Of a DNA stretch of 64,000 nucleotides, positions 16,509-24,746 are shown piece after piece (within the stretch, counting starts at the first letter, position 1; each line of letters begins with the position of its first letter). The translations under genes and the position numbers were made by a program. Source of the DNA: Candidatus Janibacter merdipullorum (GTDB taxonomy: Bacteria; Actinomycetota; Actinomycetes; Actinomycetales; Dermatophilaceae); assembly GCA_019116945.1 (NCBI GenBank), contig DXAR01000176.1, positions 44,852 through 108,851 of the forward strand. Direction: 5' to 3'. Under the pieces are notes generated by a model. That model had not been told where the DNA came from and made no database searches. It saw only the letters and a list, made by a program, of their open reading frames with translations.

Positions 16509-17288
16509 TCAGTCGCGGCGGGCGACGAGGTGTACCGCGGCACCGAGCGCGGAGAGGCCGATGCGGCCGTCGTCGGCCGCGGCGAGCTCCTCGAGCTCCA
16601 GGAGGGCCTGCCGGTCGGCCTCGGCGTCGACGTACTCGTGCGGGACGAGGTCGCTGAAGATCCGCACCCCTCGGGCATCGAGGGTGGTGAAGCCGGTGCG
16701 GGTGAGCATCTCGGCGAGGTCGCCGCGGTCGAAGCGCCGGGGCACCGGGTCCTCCTCGCCCCACCGGCCGTCCGCGCTCGTCAGCGCGGTCTTGGCCTGG
16801 TCGAAGCGTCCCGCGAGGGTCCGGGCGAGGACCGCGGCGATGCGCTGGGCCGTGACGAGCGAGAGGTTGCCGCCCGGGGCGAGGACGTCGGCGACGAGGG
16901 TGAGGGTGTGCTCCGGGTCCTCGACGTACTCGAGGACGCCGTGGCAGCAGAGGAGGTCGATCGACCCGGGGGTGATCGTCGTGGCGAGGCTGTCCGCGTC
17001 GCCCTGGACCGCGGTGACCCGGTCGGCGGCGCTGGACTCCTCGGCCCGACGGGCCAAGGAGGCGAGGGCGTCGGCGTTGGGGTCGACGACGATGACGGAG
17101 TGGCCCTGCTCGGCGAGCGCGACGGCCAGACCGCCGGTGCCACCCCCGAGGTCGAGGACGCGAAGGGGGCGAGCGAGCTCACCGCGGCGGGACTCGCTGA
17201 GCTCGTGGAGCTGGGCCCAGACCGCAGCGGTGCGCACATTGCCCTCGACGCTGCTGGCATCGCGGCGCCATGGTCGCTCGTCTGTCAC
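16509..17288 (-). CDS. SAM-dependent methyltransferase (class I)
   Basis: A 259-residue Rossmann-fold methyltransferase. Motif I is RVLDLGGGTGGLAVALAEQG, followed by an acidic residue in VIVVDPNADAL, motif II-like DLLCCHGVLEYVEDPEHTL and the post-II VLAPGGNLSLV. The substrate is unknown; the style resembles UbiE/SmtA-like enzymes. GTG 17288 is preferred over ATG 17327 because GGAG lies 8 nt before it. It is followed 10 bp later by dinB, which suggests an operon. Confidence 0.82.
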   Translation of the reverse strand: MTDERPWRRDASSVEGNVRTAAVWAQLHELSESRRGELARPLRVLDLGGGTGGLAVALAEQGHSVIVVDPNADALASLARRAEESSAADRVTAVQGDADSLATTITPGSIDLLCCHGVLEYVEDPEHTLTLVADVLAPGGNLSLVTAQRIAAVLARTLAGRFDQAKTALTSADGRWGEEDPVPRRFDRGDLAEMLTRTGFTTLDARGVRIFSDLVPHEYVDAEADRQALLELEELAAADDGRIGLSALGAAVHLVARRD

Positions 17289-17329
17289 GTCTCGCTCCTG
17301 GTGGGTCGTGTGCCGAACACCCCCCAACC

Positions 17330-17707
17330 CTAGTCGCCACCTCCGACACGCTCCCCCACCTCCACCTCGACCGGGCCGCCACCGATCCCGATCTCGTTGC
17401 CGTCCGGGTCACGGCAGGTCGCCTTGCGCACGCCGTTGTCGTAGGTCTCCCGGGCGACGGGGTGGACACCTCGCCCGGCCGCGGCACCCAAGAAGGCATC
17501 GAGGTCGCCGACGAAGAGGGTGACCAGCGAGTGACCCGCGTGACCGGGCGCCAGGACCGCGTACACGTGACCGTGCTCGGCGAGCGTCCACACCCGTTCG
17601 GTGTCGTTGGGGTCGAAGGACTCGACATCGCCGAGCAGGCGCTCGAACCAGTCGATGGCACGGGGCAGGTCGCTCACGGCGACCCCCGCGAAGAGATCGA
17701 CATCCAT
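17330..17707 (-). CDS. VOC / glyoxalase family protein
   Basis: A 125-residue vicinal-oxygen-chelate fold protein with two beta-alpha-beta-beta-beta modules: DLFAGVAVSDLPRAIDWFERL at the start and ATCRDPDGNEIGIGG near the end. The family includes glyoxalases, dioxygenases and antibiotic-binding proteins; the role here is unknown. The ATG at 17707 has GAGGAGA just upstream. It lies 37 bp after the TetR-family regulator on the same strand and may share its transcript. Confidence 0.8.
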   Translation of the reverse strand: MDVDLFAGVAVSDLPRAIDWFERLLGDVESFDPNDTERVWTLAEHGHVYAVLAPGHAGHSLVTLFVGDLDAFLGAAAGRGVHPVARETYDNGVRKATCRDPDGNEIGIGGGPVEVEVGERVGGGD

Positions 17708-17744
17708 GGTTCTCCTCGGTCGCTGGGAAGTCAACTGTCGGCCG

Positions 17745-18494
17745 TCACGCCGTGGGGTCGGGTCCGTCGCCGCCGATCCGCACCGCGAGGCCGTCGAGGA
17801 GCAGCTCGAGCCCCTGCGTGAAGTCATGATCCGCCGTCTCAGGCGCCTCACCCAGCGCGGGCGAGCGGAGCGTCGCCGCGGTGCGCGGGAAGCGCTCCGG
17901 GTCGACGACCTGGAGCAAGGCCTCGCCGTAGGCACGCTCGCTCGCGGACTGCCCCTGGCCGGGCTCGCGGCCCTGCTCGAGCTCCTGCCGAAGGAGGGCG
18001 GACTGGCGGACGAAGCCACTGAGGGTCGTCAGGGCCATGAGCTGGTCACCCCAGTCCAGGTCCGTCGGCGAGAGCGCCTCGAAGCCCTGCTCCAGCCAGG
18101 CGATCTGGTGCGGCCCCGACGGCGCCCGGTAGACGGGGACACGAGGAAGCCACGGGCGCTCCTGGTAGAGCGACCACAGGTCGACGGCCCACTGCCGCAG
18201 GCCTTCCCGCCACCCGGAGTCGCTGACGGTTCTCGACGGTGGCTCGGTCGCTGCGTCCACCATGAGCATGAGCAGCTCGTGCTTGGAGCCGACGTGGCGA
18301 TAGAGGGACATGGCGGTCACCCCCAGCTCGTCGGCGACCTTGGGCAGCGTCGCGGCCTCCAGCCCACCCGCATCGGCGAGCCGGACGGCGGTGCCCACCA
18401 CCGTCTCGACGTCGAGGGTCGACCGGCGCCCCCGTCGGTGCTGCGGTTCCGGCAGACGCCACAGACGTCGGAAGAAGTCGGGGACGTCGCTCAT
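17745..18494 (-). CDS. TetR family transcriptional regulator
   Basis: A 249-residue repressor. The N-terminal helix-turn-helix is at residues about 27-73 (ETVVGTAVRLADAGG, then TLPKVADELGVTAMSLYRHV and GSKHELLMLM). The C-terminal part matches the tetracycline-repressor-type ligand domain (PF02909-like), with LWSLYQERPWLPRVPV. It is divergent from a DUF418 membrane protein, and the 90-bp gap holds an AT-rich dyad, so it probably controls that gene and itself. The ligand is unknown. Confidence 0.87.
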   Translation of the reverse strand: MSDVPDFFRRLWRLPEPQHRRGRRSTLDVETVVGTAVRLADAGGLEAATLPKVADELGVTAMSLYRHVGSKHELLMLMVDAATEPPSRTVSDSGWREGLRQWAVDLWSLYQERPWLPRVPVYRAPSGPHQIAWLEQGFEALSPTDLDWGDQLMALTTLSGFVRQSALLRQELEQGREPGQGQSASERAYGEALLQVVDPERFPRTAATLRSPALGEAPETADHDFTQGLELLLDGLAVRIGGDGPDPTA

Positions 18495-18545
18495 GCAGTC
18501 GATCCTCGGGGGGTCATGATCGGCAGCCTACCGACAATAAACTTC

Positions 18546-18566
18546 AAACTTTACGACTTATAGTTT
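18546..18566. promoter_or_regulatory. Candidate TetR operator in the divergent gap
   Basis: An imperfect dyad with outer arms AAACT and AGTTT flanks a 21-bp AT-rich stretch, in a region otherwise far richer in GC. It overlaps the promoter of the DUF418 gene, which suits a repressor site. Confidence 0.5.
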
Positions 18567-18578
18567 AAACCCTATTCT
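18551..18578 (+). promoter_or_regulatory. Promoter of the DUF418 gene (leaderless)
   Basis: TTACGA (18551-18556) and TATTCT (18573-18578) are spaced 16 bp. The GTG start codon lies exactly 6 nt after the -10 box, so the transcript probably has no leader. Confidence 0.55.
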
Positions 18579-18584
18579 TTTGGC

Positions 18585-19766
18585 GTGAGCACTCGAACTG
18601 CCCCCCGCACCTCGACGACGAGCACGCGCGTCCACGACGTCGACGCACTCCGGGGGTTCGCGCTCCTGGGGATCTTCGCCGTCAACATCACCTTCATGGC
18701 GTCGGCCTACCCCGGGAACCTCGTCACGGACCCGGACTTCGCATCCGGGTTCGACGAGGCTGCTCGGTTCGTGGTCGCGGCGCTCTTCTCGATGAAGTTC
18801 TACCTGCTCTTCTCGTTCCTCTTCGGGTACAGCTTCGTGCTCCAGATGGATGCGGCCGAACGCGCCGGGAGGGCCTTCGTCCCGCGGATGCTGCGCCGGG
18901 TGCTGGGCCTCTTCGTCCTCGGGGTCGGGCACATCGTCCTGCTGTACGGAGGGGACGTCCTCACCACCTACGCGGTCGTGGGACTCCTCCTGCTCGCGAT
19001 GCACCAGGTCCGCGATGTCGTGGCCCTGCGCACCGCGGCAGGGATCTACGCGGTGGTGACGGCCTCCCTCGTGGGCAGCGCGATCTTCGTCGACCGCTCG
19101 GCCTTCATGCCCGGACGGGAGGAGGCGCTCGCCACGGCCGCCGATCAGACCCGAGGGATGGTCGGGTCGCCGGCCGAGATCATCGGGCAGCACGTCGACG
19201 GGCTCGGCCTGCTCGTCCTCCAGGCCGCCTCGCTCCAGGGGCCGACCGCGCTCGCGATGTTCCTCCTGGGGATGGTGGCCGCGCGGCGGCAGCTCTTCTC
19301 GGACCTGGCCTCCCGAGCGACACTCCTGCGTCGGGTGCAGTGGATCGGCTTCTCCGTGGGGCTCGCCGGTGGAGTCACCTATGCCGCACTCGGGGGCGAT
19401 GCCAGCACAGCGGCGACCGCGGTGAGCGTCGTGACGGCACCCCTGCTCAGCGCGGCCTACGTCGCGACGCTGATCCGACTCATGCACCACCCCCGGACCG
19501 CGTGGCTGCGGGGCACCCTGGCTCCCGTCGGGCGCATCGCCCTGACGAACTACCTCGGTCAGTCGGTGGTGGGGGTCGCCCTCTTCACCGGGGTCGGGCT
19601 CGGGCTCGCCGGTCAGGTGTCGCCGCCGCTGCTGCTCCTGCTGACGTTCGTCGTCTTCGCCGGACAGGTGGCGCTCAGCGCCTGGTGGCTGCGCAACCAT
19701 CGCTACGGCCCGGCCGAGTACCTCCTGCGGTGGTTCACGACATGGAGTCGGCCCGCTCACCGGTGA
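18585..19766 (+). CDS. DUF418 domain-containing membrane protein
   Basis: A 393-residue membrane protein of the YeiB/DUF418 family with about 9-10 hydrophobic segments. Signatures are VDALRGFALLGIFAVNI at residues about 19-35, a central FLLGMVAARRQLF, and the C-terminal DUF418 domain with RIALTNYLGQSVVGVALF and NHRYGPAEYLLRWFT. The family may act as transporters or acyltransferase-like proteins, but the function is not established. It starts at GTG 18585. The divergent TetR-type regulator and the operator-like dyad suggest inducible expression. Confidence 0.85.
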   Translation: MSTRTAPRTSTTSTRVHDVDALRGFALLGIFAVNITFMASAYPGNLVTDPDFASGFDEAARFVVAALFSMKFYLLFSFLFGYSFVLQMDAAERAGRAFVPRMLRRVLGLFVLGVGHIVLLYGGDVLTTYAVVGLLLLAMHQVRDVVALRTAAGIYAVVTASLVGSAIFVDRSAFMPGREEALATAADQTRGMVGSPAEIIGQHVDGLGLLVLQAASLQGPTALAMFLLGMVAARRQLFSDLASRATLLRRVQWIGFSVGLAGGVTYAALGGDASTAATAVSVVTAPLLSAAYVATLIRLMHHPRTAWLRGTLAPVGRIALTNYLGQSVVGVALFTGVGLGLAGQVSPPLLLLLTFVVFAGQVALSAWWLRNHRYGPAEYLLRWFTTWSRPAHR

Positions 19767-20037
19767 GGCGAGGGGCGCTCCCTTCGTCGGGGGCGCGGGG
19801 AAGGCGTGCCCGCGAAGGGGTGCCCCGGTGGTGGACCTGATGCCACCCCGTCTCCCGCTCGCACCAGATCGAGGTGCGGCGAGCGTGACGGTCGCCTCGG
19901 CGGGACTCCCAGCAGACCTGGATGACGCCGGGCGCGAGGACCGTGGCCAGCGACGACTCACCCATGCCGCATTCACATACATCCCGCACGTGAGCACGTG
20001 CGGGATGTATGTGACCGCGGCGTCTGGGCGGCCCCGG
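19767..20037. other. 271-bp gap between DUF418 and dnaE2 with several inverted repeats
   Basis: The longest gap in the window, lying between convergent genes. It holds an imperfect repeat around 19768-19827 (GGGGCGCTCCCTTCG versus CGAAGGGGTGCCCC), a bulged stem around 19858-19884 (CGCTCGCACC versus GGTGCGGCGAGCG), and the long hairpin at 19973-20014. The short reading frames in it look random. No RNA gene is recognised. Confidence 0.5.
19973..20014. terminator. Perfect 20-bp inverted repeat after dnaE2
   Basis: Arms 19973-19992 and 19995-20014 are exact reverse complements with only 2 nt between them; in RNA the innermost pairs must open. It starts 23 bp past the dnaE2 stop on the minus strand and is the likely terminator for that operon. 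Confidence 0.7.
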
Positions 20038-23000
20038 TCAGTGGCCGGAGCTGCCGGGCGAGGAGTGCCACAGCTTGCGCGGGGGTTCGACGCCGGTGCC
20101 GGCGGGGCGGGTGTCGGCCCACGGGGACTGCCGGAAGCCGGAGGCGTGGACGAGCACCCGGTGCCCCTCGGGCTGCTGGTGGGCGGCATCGCGCGCCCGG
20201 GCGAGGTCGTCGGCCTCGTCGAGGGCGGCATGGACCGCCTCGATCCCCCCGTGCTGCCAGGCATCCCACAGCGTCGACAGCTCCCATGCCCCGGAGGCGA
20301 GGACGGAGACGCCCCTGTCCCCGGCCCGGCGCACGGTGCCGCGCACGAGGAGCAACCAGGAATGGAAGATCGTCGCGGCATAGGGCCCCTGCGCGTCCTC
20401 GAAGAAGGTCGCGTCCACCGGCCCGGTCGAGTCGTCGACGGTGAGGAAGACGACCCGGCGCCCGGAGCGGATCGGCGGGGTCTGAGTGGCGACCTTGACG
20501 CCGGCGGCGAGGATCTCGGCGTTGCTGCGCACCGAGAGCAGGTCGGCGCTGCGGGTCACCCCGAGCGCCTCGAGCATCGGCGCGTAGAACTCCATGACGT
20601 GGCGGGAGGCGTCGAGGCCGAGGATCTCCAGCTCGGCACTCACCTGGTCGGGGATCGTCATCTCGGGCAAGCCGACCCCTTCGCCGAGCTGCGGGGAGTC
20701 CCCGAGGTCGAGGGTGAGCTGGCTGGCGACCGGGGTGACCGTGCTCGTGCGCACCTGCTGGGCGCCCGGGCCACCCGCGGCCCAGGCTGGCGGATCGGCC
20801 CGTCGTGACCTCCCCCGTGGGCGTCCACCACCGGCCGCCCGCGACCACCGGTCGAGCTCGGCGACGTGGAGCAGCAGGTCACGCCGGGTCAGCCGGCCAC
20901 GGTGCCCGAGCCCCGGCCCTCCGCTGCCCGCACCGGTGCCGTGCACGGAGTCGAAGGCCCCGACGAGCACGAGCCGCTCGACGACCGGGCGACTCACCCG
21001 GGCCCGCTGCCAGAAGTCGGCGAGCGAGTCGTAGGGCGCCCCGGCGACGACGCGGGCGATCTCCCCTTCGCTCATGCCCTTGACGTCGGCGAGGGAGAGG
21101 CGGATCCCCCACCCCGACCCGTCGGGCAGGTCGGGGTCCTCCGGCGGGCTGCCGGGCACCGGCGCCCGCTCGATGCGGTACTCCCCCGTGCTCGCGTTGA
21201 CGTCGACGCCGAGGATGCTCACCCCGAGCGAGCGGGCCTCCTCGAGGAGCAACCGCTTGGGGTACATGCCCGGGTCGTGGGTGAGGACACCGGCGAGGAA
21301 GGCCGCCGGGTGGTGCGCCTTGAGCCAGGCGGACTGGTAGGTCGGCATGGCGAAGGCGGCGGCGTGCGCCTTGCAGAAGCCGAAGGAGGCGAAGGCGGCG
21401 AGCACCGCCCAGATGCGGTCGACGTCCTCCGACGGGTAGCCGCGGGCCGCCGCGGCCGGCCGCCACCACTCCTCGATGCGAGCCTGCCCCTCGGGGCTGC
21501 CCATCGTCCGGCGCACCTCGTCGGCCTGCGCGAGGGTGGCCCCGGTCGTCTCGGCGATGATCCGCAGCATCTGCTCGTGGAAGACGACGACCCCCTCGGT
21601 CTCGGCGAGCGCCGGGACGAGTCGGTCGTGGAGGAACTGCGGCCGCGACCAGCCGTGCCGGGCCTCGAGGAAGGGGCGGATCATGTCCGACTTCACCGGT
21701 CCGGGACGGAAGAGGGAGATGTCGATGATGAGGTCGTCGAACTCGGTCGGGGCGAGCTTGCCGATGAGCTCGCGCTGCCCCGGGCTCTCGATCTGGAAGC
21801 ACCCGAGCGTGCGGGTCGTGCGGACCATCGCGAAGGTCGCCGGGTCCTCGAGCGGGACGTCGCTCCGGTCGTCGAGGTCGATCCGGACCCCCTCGACGCG
21901 CTCGACCTCCCCGACGGCGTGCGCCATCGCCGACTGCATCCGGATGCCGAGGACGTCGAGCTTGAGCAGGCCGAGCGCCTCGACGTCGTCCTTGTCGAAC
22001 TGACTCATGGGGAAGCCCAGCCAGCTCGACTCGACCGGGGTGCGGTCGAGCAGCCCCCCGTCGGAGAGGACGACCCCGCACGGGTGCAGGGCGATGTGCC
22101 GGGGCAGCCCGTCGAGCCGCTCGACGAGGTCGAAGAGCATCCCGAGACGACCTTCACCCGGCTCCTCGCCGAGCCCCCGGGTGCGCAGCTCGGGCAGCTC
22201 GGCGAGGGCGCTGCGCACGTCCTTGGCCCGGATGTGCGGGAAGGCCTTGGCGACCTGGTCGACCTCCGCCGGGGGGATGCCCAGCGCGGCGCCGACATCG
22301 CGGATCGCGTGCCGCGCCTTGTAGGTGTCCATCATCGACACGCACGTGACCCGGTCCCGACCGAAGCGCTCGAGGATCCGCTCGTACATCTCGGTGCGCC
22401 GGGCGGACTCGACGTCGATGTCGATGTCGGGCAGCTCCGCCCGCAGCGGTGAGCAGAAGCGCTCCATGAGCAGGTCGTGCCGGATCGGGTCGATGGCGCT
22501 GATGCCGAGGAGGTGGTTGACGAGGCTGCCCGCCCCGGACCCGCGGGCGGCCACCCGCACCCCGGCCTCGACGATGAGGTCGACGACCTCGGCGACGGTG
22601 AGGAAGTAGGTGGGGTAACCGAGGGCCGCGATGGTGTCGAGCTCGTCGGCGAGGCGTTCCTCGACCCGGCGCAGCATCGCGGGCGAGGCGTGCGGGTAGC
22701 GCGCTCCGACGGCGGCCCGGCAGCGCTCGGCGAGCACCGCCTGGGGGTCCTCGTGCGGCTCCAGCCCGAGCACGTGCGCCTCCGGCAGGTGGACCCGCCC
22801 GATGCCGAGGTCCTTGCGCTCGTCCTGGGCGCACTCGAGGGCGACCCGGGTGGTCGCCTCGAGGAGCGCCTCGGCCCGCTGCCGGGGGCTCGCACACCCG
22901 AAGCCCCCGGCCCCGCCCCCGAGGACGGTCGTCACCCGGTGGGCGGTCGTGGCCATCGTCGGGGTGTCGGCGAGGTGACCGGCGTCGGTGACCCGGTCGA

Positions 23001-23793
23001 GGTGGCGGGCCTCGAGGACGACGAGCCGCCGCGTCGCGTCGAGCACGTCGGCGACGACCGCGTCCTCGGGGTGCAGGTGCCGGGCCGTGGCGGTGAGCAC
23101 GGCCGGGGTCCCGGTCGCGTCGGCGAGCCCGAGCAGGTGGGCGGCGTGACCGGTGGAGGCGGGCGTCCCGGGAGGTCCGCCGTGGGCGACGACCTCGATC
23201 ACCACTGCTCCCGCCGGCAGCAACCGGCGCCAGGCCTCCAGCCGCTGCCGGGCGAGGTCGGGCCGGCGGGCGAGCAGCGCGGCACCGACGTCGGAGGACG
23301 GCCCGAGCAGGACGAGCAGGGGCGCCGGCTCCCCCGGCTCGGGCACCGCGGCGTGCCGGGCGATCATCGCCGCGTCGGCGACGGCGTCACCCCGCTCGCC
23401 GGTGAGGTGGACCTCGCTCACAAGGCGGCACAGCCGGGCCCACCCGACGCCGTGCGGCACCCCGGCGCCGGCCCCGCGGGCGAGCACGGTGACGCGTGGG
23501 TGCCGGGGGTCGACCTCGGCCCCGCCCCGGACCGGCGTGCGGTGGGCCGACCGGACGCGTGACGGAGGGGGTCCTCCCTGCGGACCGACGGCGAGGTCGA
23601 CCCCGAGCACTGGCGCGATGCCGGCCGCACTCGCCGCCCGGACGAACCGGACGGCCCCGTAGAGCCCGTCGCGGTCGGTGAGGGCGAGCGCGGGCTGGCC
23701 GAGTTCCGCGGCCCGGGCGACGAGGTCCTCCGGTGTCGTCGTGCCGTGGCGAAGGGAGAACCCCGACGCCACGTGGAGGTGGGCGAAGCTCAT
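20038..23793 (-). CDS. dnaE2: Error-prone DNA polymerase III alpha (DnaE2 / ImuC)
   Basis: A 1251-residue C-family polymerase for damage tolerance. The N-terminal PHP domain begins AHLHVASGFSLRHGTTTPED. Palm-domain acidic residues lie in LPDIDIDVES and in the KLDVLGIRMQSAM region. The stretch FASFGFCKAHAAAFAMPTYQ is typical of DnaE enzymes, and a tandem HhH and OB domain follow (VEALGLLK earlier; RRVVFLTVDDSTGPVD near the end). It exceeds the common length of about 1050-1150 through Gly/Pro-rich insertions in the PHP region. ATG 23793 overlaps the HEPN stop by 4 nt (ATGA). It is the last gene of a LexA-boxed operon. Confidence 0.93.
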   Translation of the reverse strand: MSFAHLHVASGFSLRHGTTTPEDLVARAAELGQPALALTDRDGLYGAVRFVRAASAAGIAPVLGVDLAVGPQGGPPPSRVRSAHRTPVRGGAEVDPRHPRVTVLARGAGAGVPHGVGWARLCRLVSEVHLTGERGDAVADAAMIARHAAVPEPGEPAPLLVLLGPSSDVGAALLARRPDLARQRLEAWRRLLPAGAVVIEVVAHGGPPGTPASTGHAAHLLGLADATGTPAVLTATARHLHPEDAVVADVLDATRRLVVLEARHLDRVTDAGHLADTPTMATTAHRVTTVLGGGAGGFGCASPRQRAEALLEATTRVALECAQDERKDLGIGRVHLPEAHVLGLEPHEDPQAVLAERCRAAVGARYPHASPAMLRRVEERLADELDTIAALGYPTYFLTVAEVVDLIVEAGVRVAARGSGAGSLVNHLLGISAIDPIRHDLLMERFCSPLRAELPDIDIDVESARRTEMYERILERFGRDRVTCVSMMDTYKARHAIRDVGAALGIPPAEVDQVAKAFPHIRAKDVRSALAELPELRTRGLGEEPGEGRLGMLFDLVERLDGLPRHIALHPCGVVLSDGGLLDRTPVESSWLGFPMSQFDKDDVEALGLLKLDVLGIRMQSAMAHAVGEVERVEGVRIDLDDRSDVPLEDPATFAMVRTTRTLGCFQIESPGQRELIGKLAPTEFDDLIIDISLFRPGPVKSDMIRPFLEARHGWSRPQFLHDRLVPALAETEGVVVFHEQMLRIIAETTGATLAQADEVRRTMGSPEGQARIEEWWRPAAAARGYPSEDVDRIWAVLAAFASFGFCKAHAAAFAMPTYQSAWLKAHHPAAFLAGVLTHDPGMYPKRLLLEEARSLGVSILGVDVNASTGEYRIERAPVPGSPPEDPDLPDGSGWGIRLSLADVKGMSEGEIARVVAGAPYDSLADFWQRARVSRPVVERLVLVGAFDSVHGTGAGSGGPGLGHRGRLTRRDLLLHVAELDRWSRAAGGGRPRGRSRRADPPAWAAGGPGAQQVRTSTVTPVASQLTLDLGDSPQLGEGVGLPEMTIPDQVSAELEILGLDASRHVMEFYAPMLEALGVTRSADLLSVRSNAEILAAGVKVATQTPPIRSGRRVVFLTVDDSTGPVDATFFEDAQGPYAATIFHSWLLLVRGTVRRAGDRGVSVLASGAWELSTLWDAWQHGGIEAVHAALDEADDLARARDAAHQQPEGHRVLVHASGFRQSPWADTRPAGTGVEPPRKLWHSSPGSSGH

Positions 23794-24260
23794 CCGCGGC
23801 CCTCCGTGAGCGAGACGAGCTCACCGGCGACGGCAACCCGGGGCAGGCCGAGCAGCCCGGCGACGAGCTGGACGAACTCCTCCCCCTGGCGGAGCAGGTC
23901 GTCGGCCTCGCGCACGCTCATCGGGCCCTCGCCGTCGCTCCCGGGGCGAGGGCCCGCGGGCAGGACGGTCGCGAAGAACTCGGCCCACTCGGTCAGCTCG
24001 GGCGCCACCCGCGGCAGGAGGGACCACACGTCGACCGGGCCCGCGGTGGGGCTCCGGGGGCGTCGCAGCTCGTCCGCGGGGCGGCGACCGCGGACGGAGA
24101 GCACGGCCGCGGCGGCGCGGAGGACCGCCAGCCGGGTACCCGCGACGCGGCCGTGCACCGTGCGGGCCATGTGCGCGCCGGCGAGGCTCTCGGCGGCGGC
24201 CGCGAGGAGGTCGACCGCCCCGTCGATCCGCTCGGGGTGCAGGAGAGGTGGTGCCGTCAT
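23790..24260 (-). CDS. SAV_6107 family HEPN domain protein
   Basis: A 156-residue all-helical protein resembling the SAV_6107-type HEPN family, which commonly sits beside dnaE2 in actinobacteria. Visible are ERIDGAVDLLAAAAESLAGA and a C-terminal VREADDLLRQGEEFVQLV. HEPN proteins are often nucleotide-binding or RNase-like, but the role beside DnaE2 is unknown; an accessory role in mutagenic repair is inference. The ATG at 24260 is chosen because upstream residues are low-complexity. It overlaps dnaE2 by 4 nt and follows DUF6504 by 11 bp. Confidence 0.8.
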   Translation of the reverse strand: MTAPPLLHPERIDGAVDLLAAAAESLAGAHMARTVHGRVAGTRLAVLRAAAAVLSVRGRRPADELRRPRSPTAGPVDVWSLLPRVAPELTEWAEFFATVLPAGPRPGSDGEGPMSVREADDLLRQGEEFVQLVAGLLGLPRVAVAGELVSLTEGRG

Positions 24261-24271
24261 CGTCAGCCGCC

Positions 24272-24610
24272 TCAGTCCTGGGTCCGCAGGAGCAGCCAGG
24301 AGCCCGCCCCGCCCCCGTCGGCAGCAGCACCGTCGACGCCCAGGTCGTAGACCCCCGGTGCGCTGCTGCATCCTCGGCTGGCCGAGACCCGCCACACCTC
24401 CCGGGCGAGCGGGACCCGCGCCACCGGCTGCTCCGCCCGCCACCATGCGTGCCTCTCCTGCCAGTGGTCGACGACCTCGATCACCCGGTAGAGCCGCCCC
24501 CGCCAGAGGAACTGCTCCGGCGCCGTCTCCTCGGTCGGTCGGCCCTCCTCTCCCCTTCGCCGCGGCTCACCCAGCCGCACCTCGATGGACTCCTCGACGA
24601 GCCGGACCAT
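24272..24610 (-). CDS. DUF6504 family protein
   Basis: A 112-residue protein of an actinobacterial family found with translesion-synthesis genes. It has ESIEVRLGEPRRRGEEGRP, then PEQFLWRGRLYRVIEVVDHW, WWRAEQPVARVPLAREVWRV and a final GSWLLLRTQD. The biochemical role is unknown. It is the first gene of the three-gene operon with the HEPN protein and DnaE2. The ATG at 24610 follows AGGGAAGGGGA, and a perfect LexA box lies 25 nt upstream. Confidence 0.82.
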   Translation of the reverse strand: MVRLVEESIEVRLGEPRRRGEEGRPTEETAPEQFLWRGRLYRVIEVVDHWQERHAWWRAEQPVARVPLAREVWRVSASRGCSSAPGVYDLGVDGAAADGGGAGSWLLLRTQD

Positions 24611-24634
24611 GACCGTCCCCTTCCCTCACGCATG

Positions 24635-24650
24635 TCGAACACCTGTTCGA
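24635..24650. promoter_or_regulatory. LexA (SOS) box TCGAAC-N4-GTTCGA
   Basis: TCGAACACCTGTTCGA is a perfect 6+4+6 inverted repeat matching the actinobacterial/Gram-positive SOS consensus. A TACTGT box at 24654-24659 (minus strand) would put the transcription start inside the LexA site, which is ideal for repression of the DUF6504-HEPN-dnaE2 operon. Confidence 0.92.
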
Positions 24651-24746
24651 ACAACAGTAGCCCGAGGGTCGGACACCGCGTCAAGACCGCTCACGTAGGC
24701 TGGCCACCGACGCCGCCGCCATCCCCCCTTCGTGACTGGAGCACAC

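Noticed and set aside
19735-19989. 84-residue leftward frame in the gap between DUF418 and dnaE2
   Set aside because: It runs into the long hairpin and the DUF418 gene, has no domain or ribosome site, and looks like random coding.
19973-20014. Considered as a mobile-element end or attachment site
   Set aside because: No transposase, integrase, target duplication or second copy is visible; its place just after dnaE2 fits a terminator.
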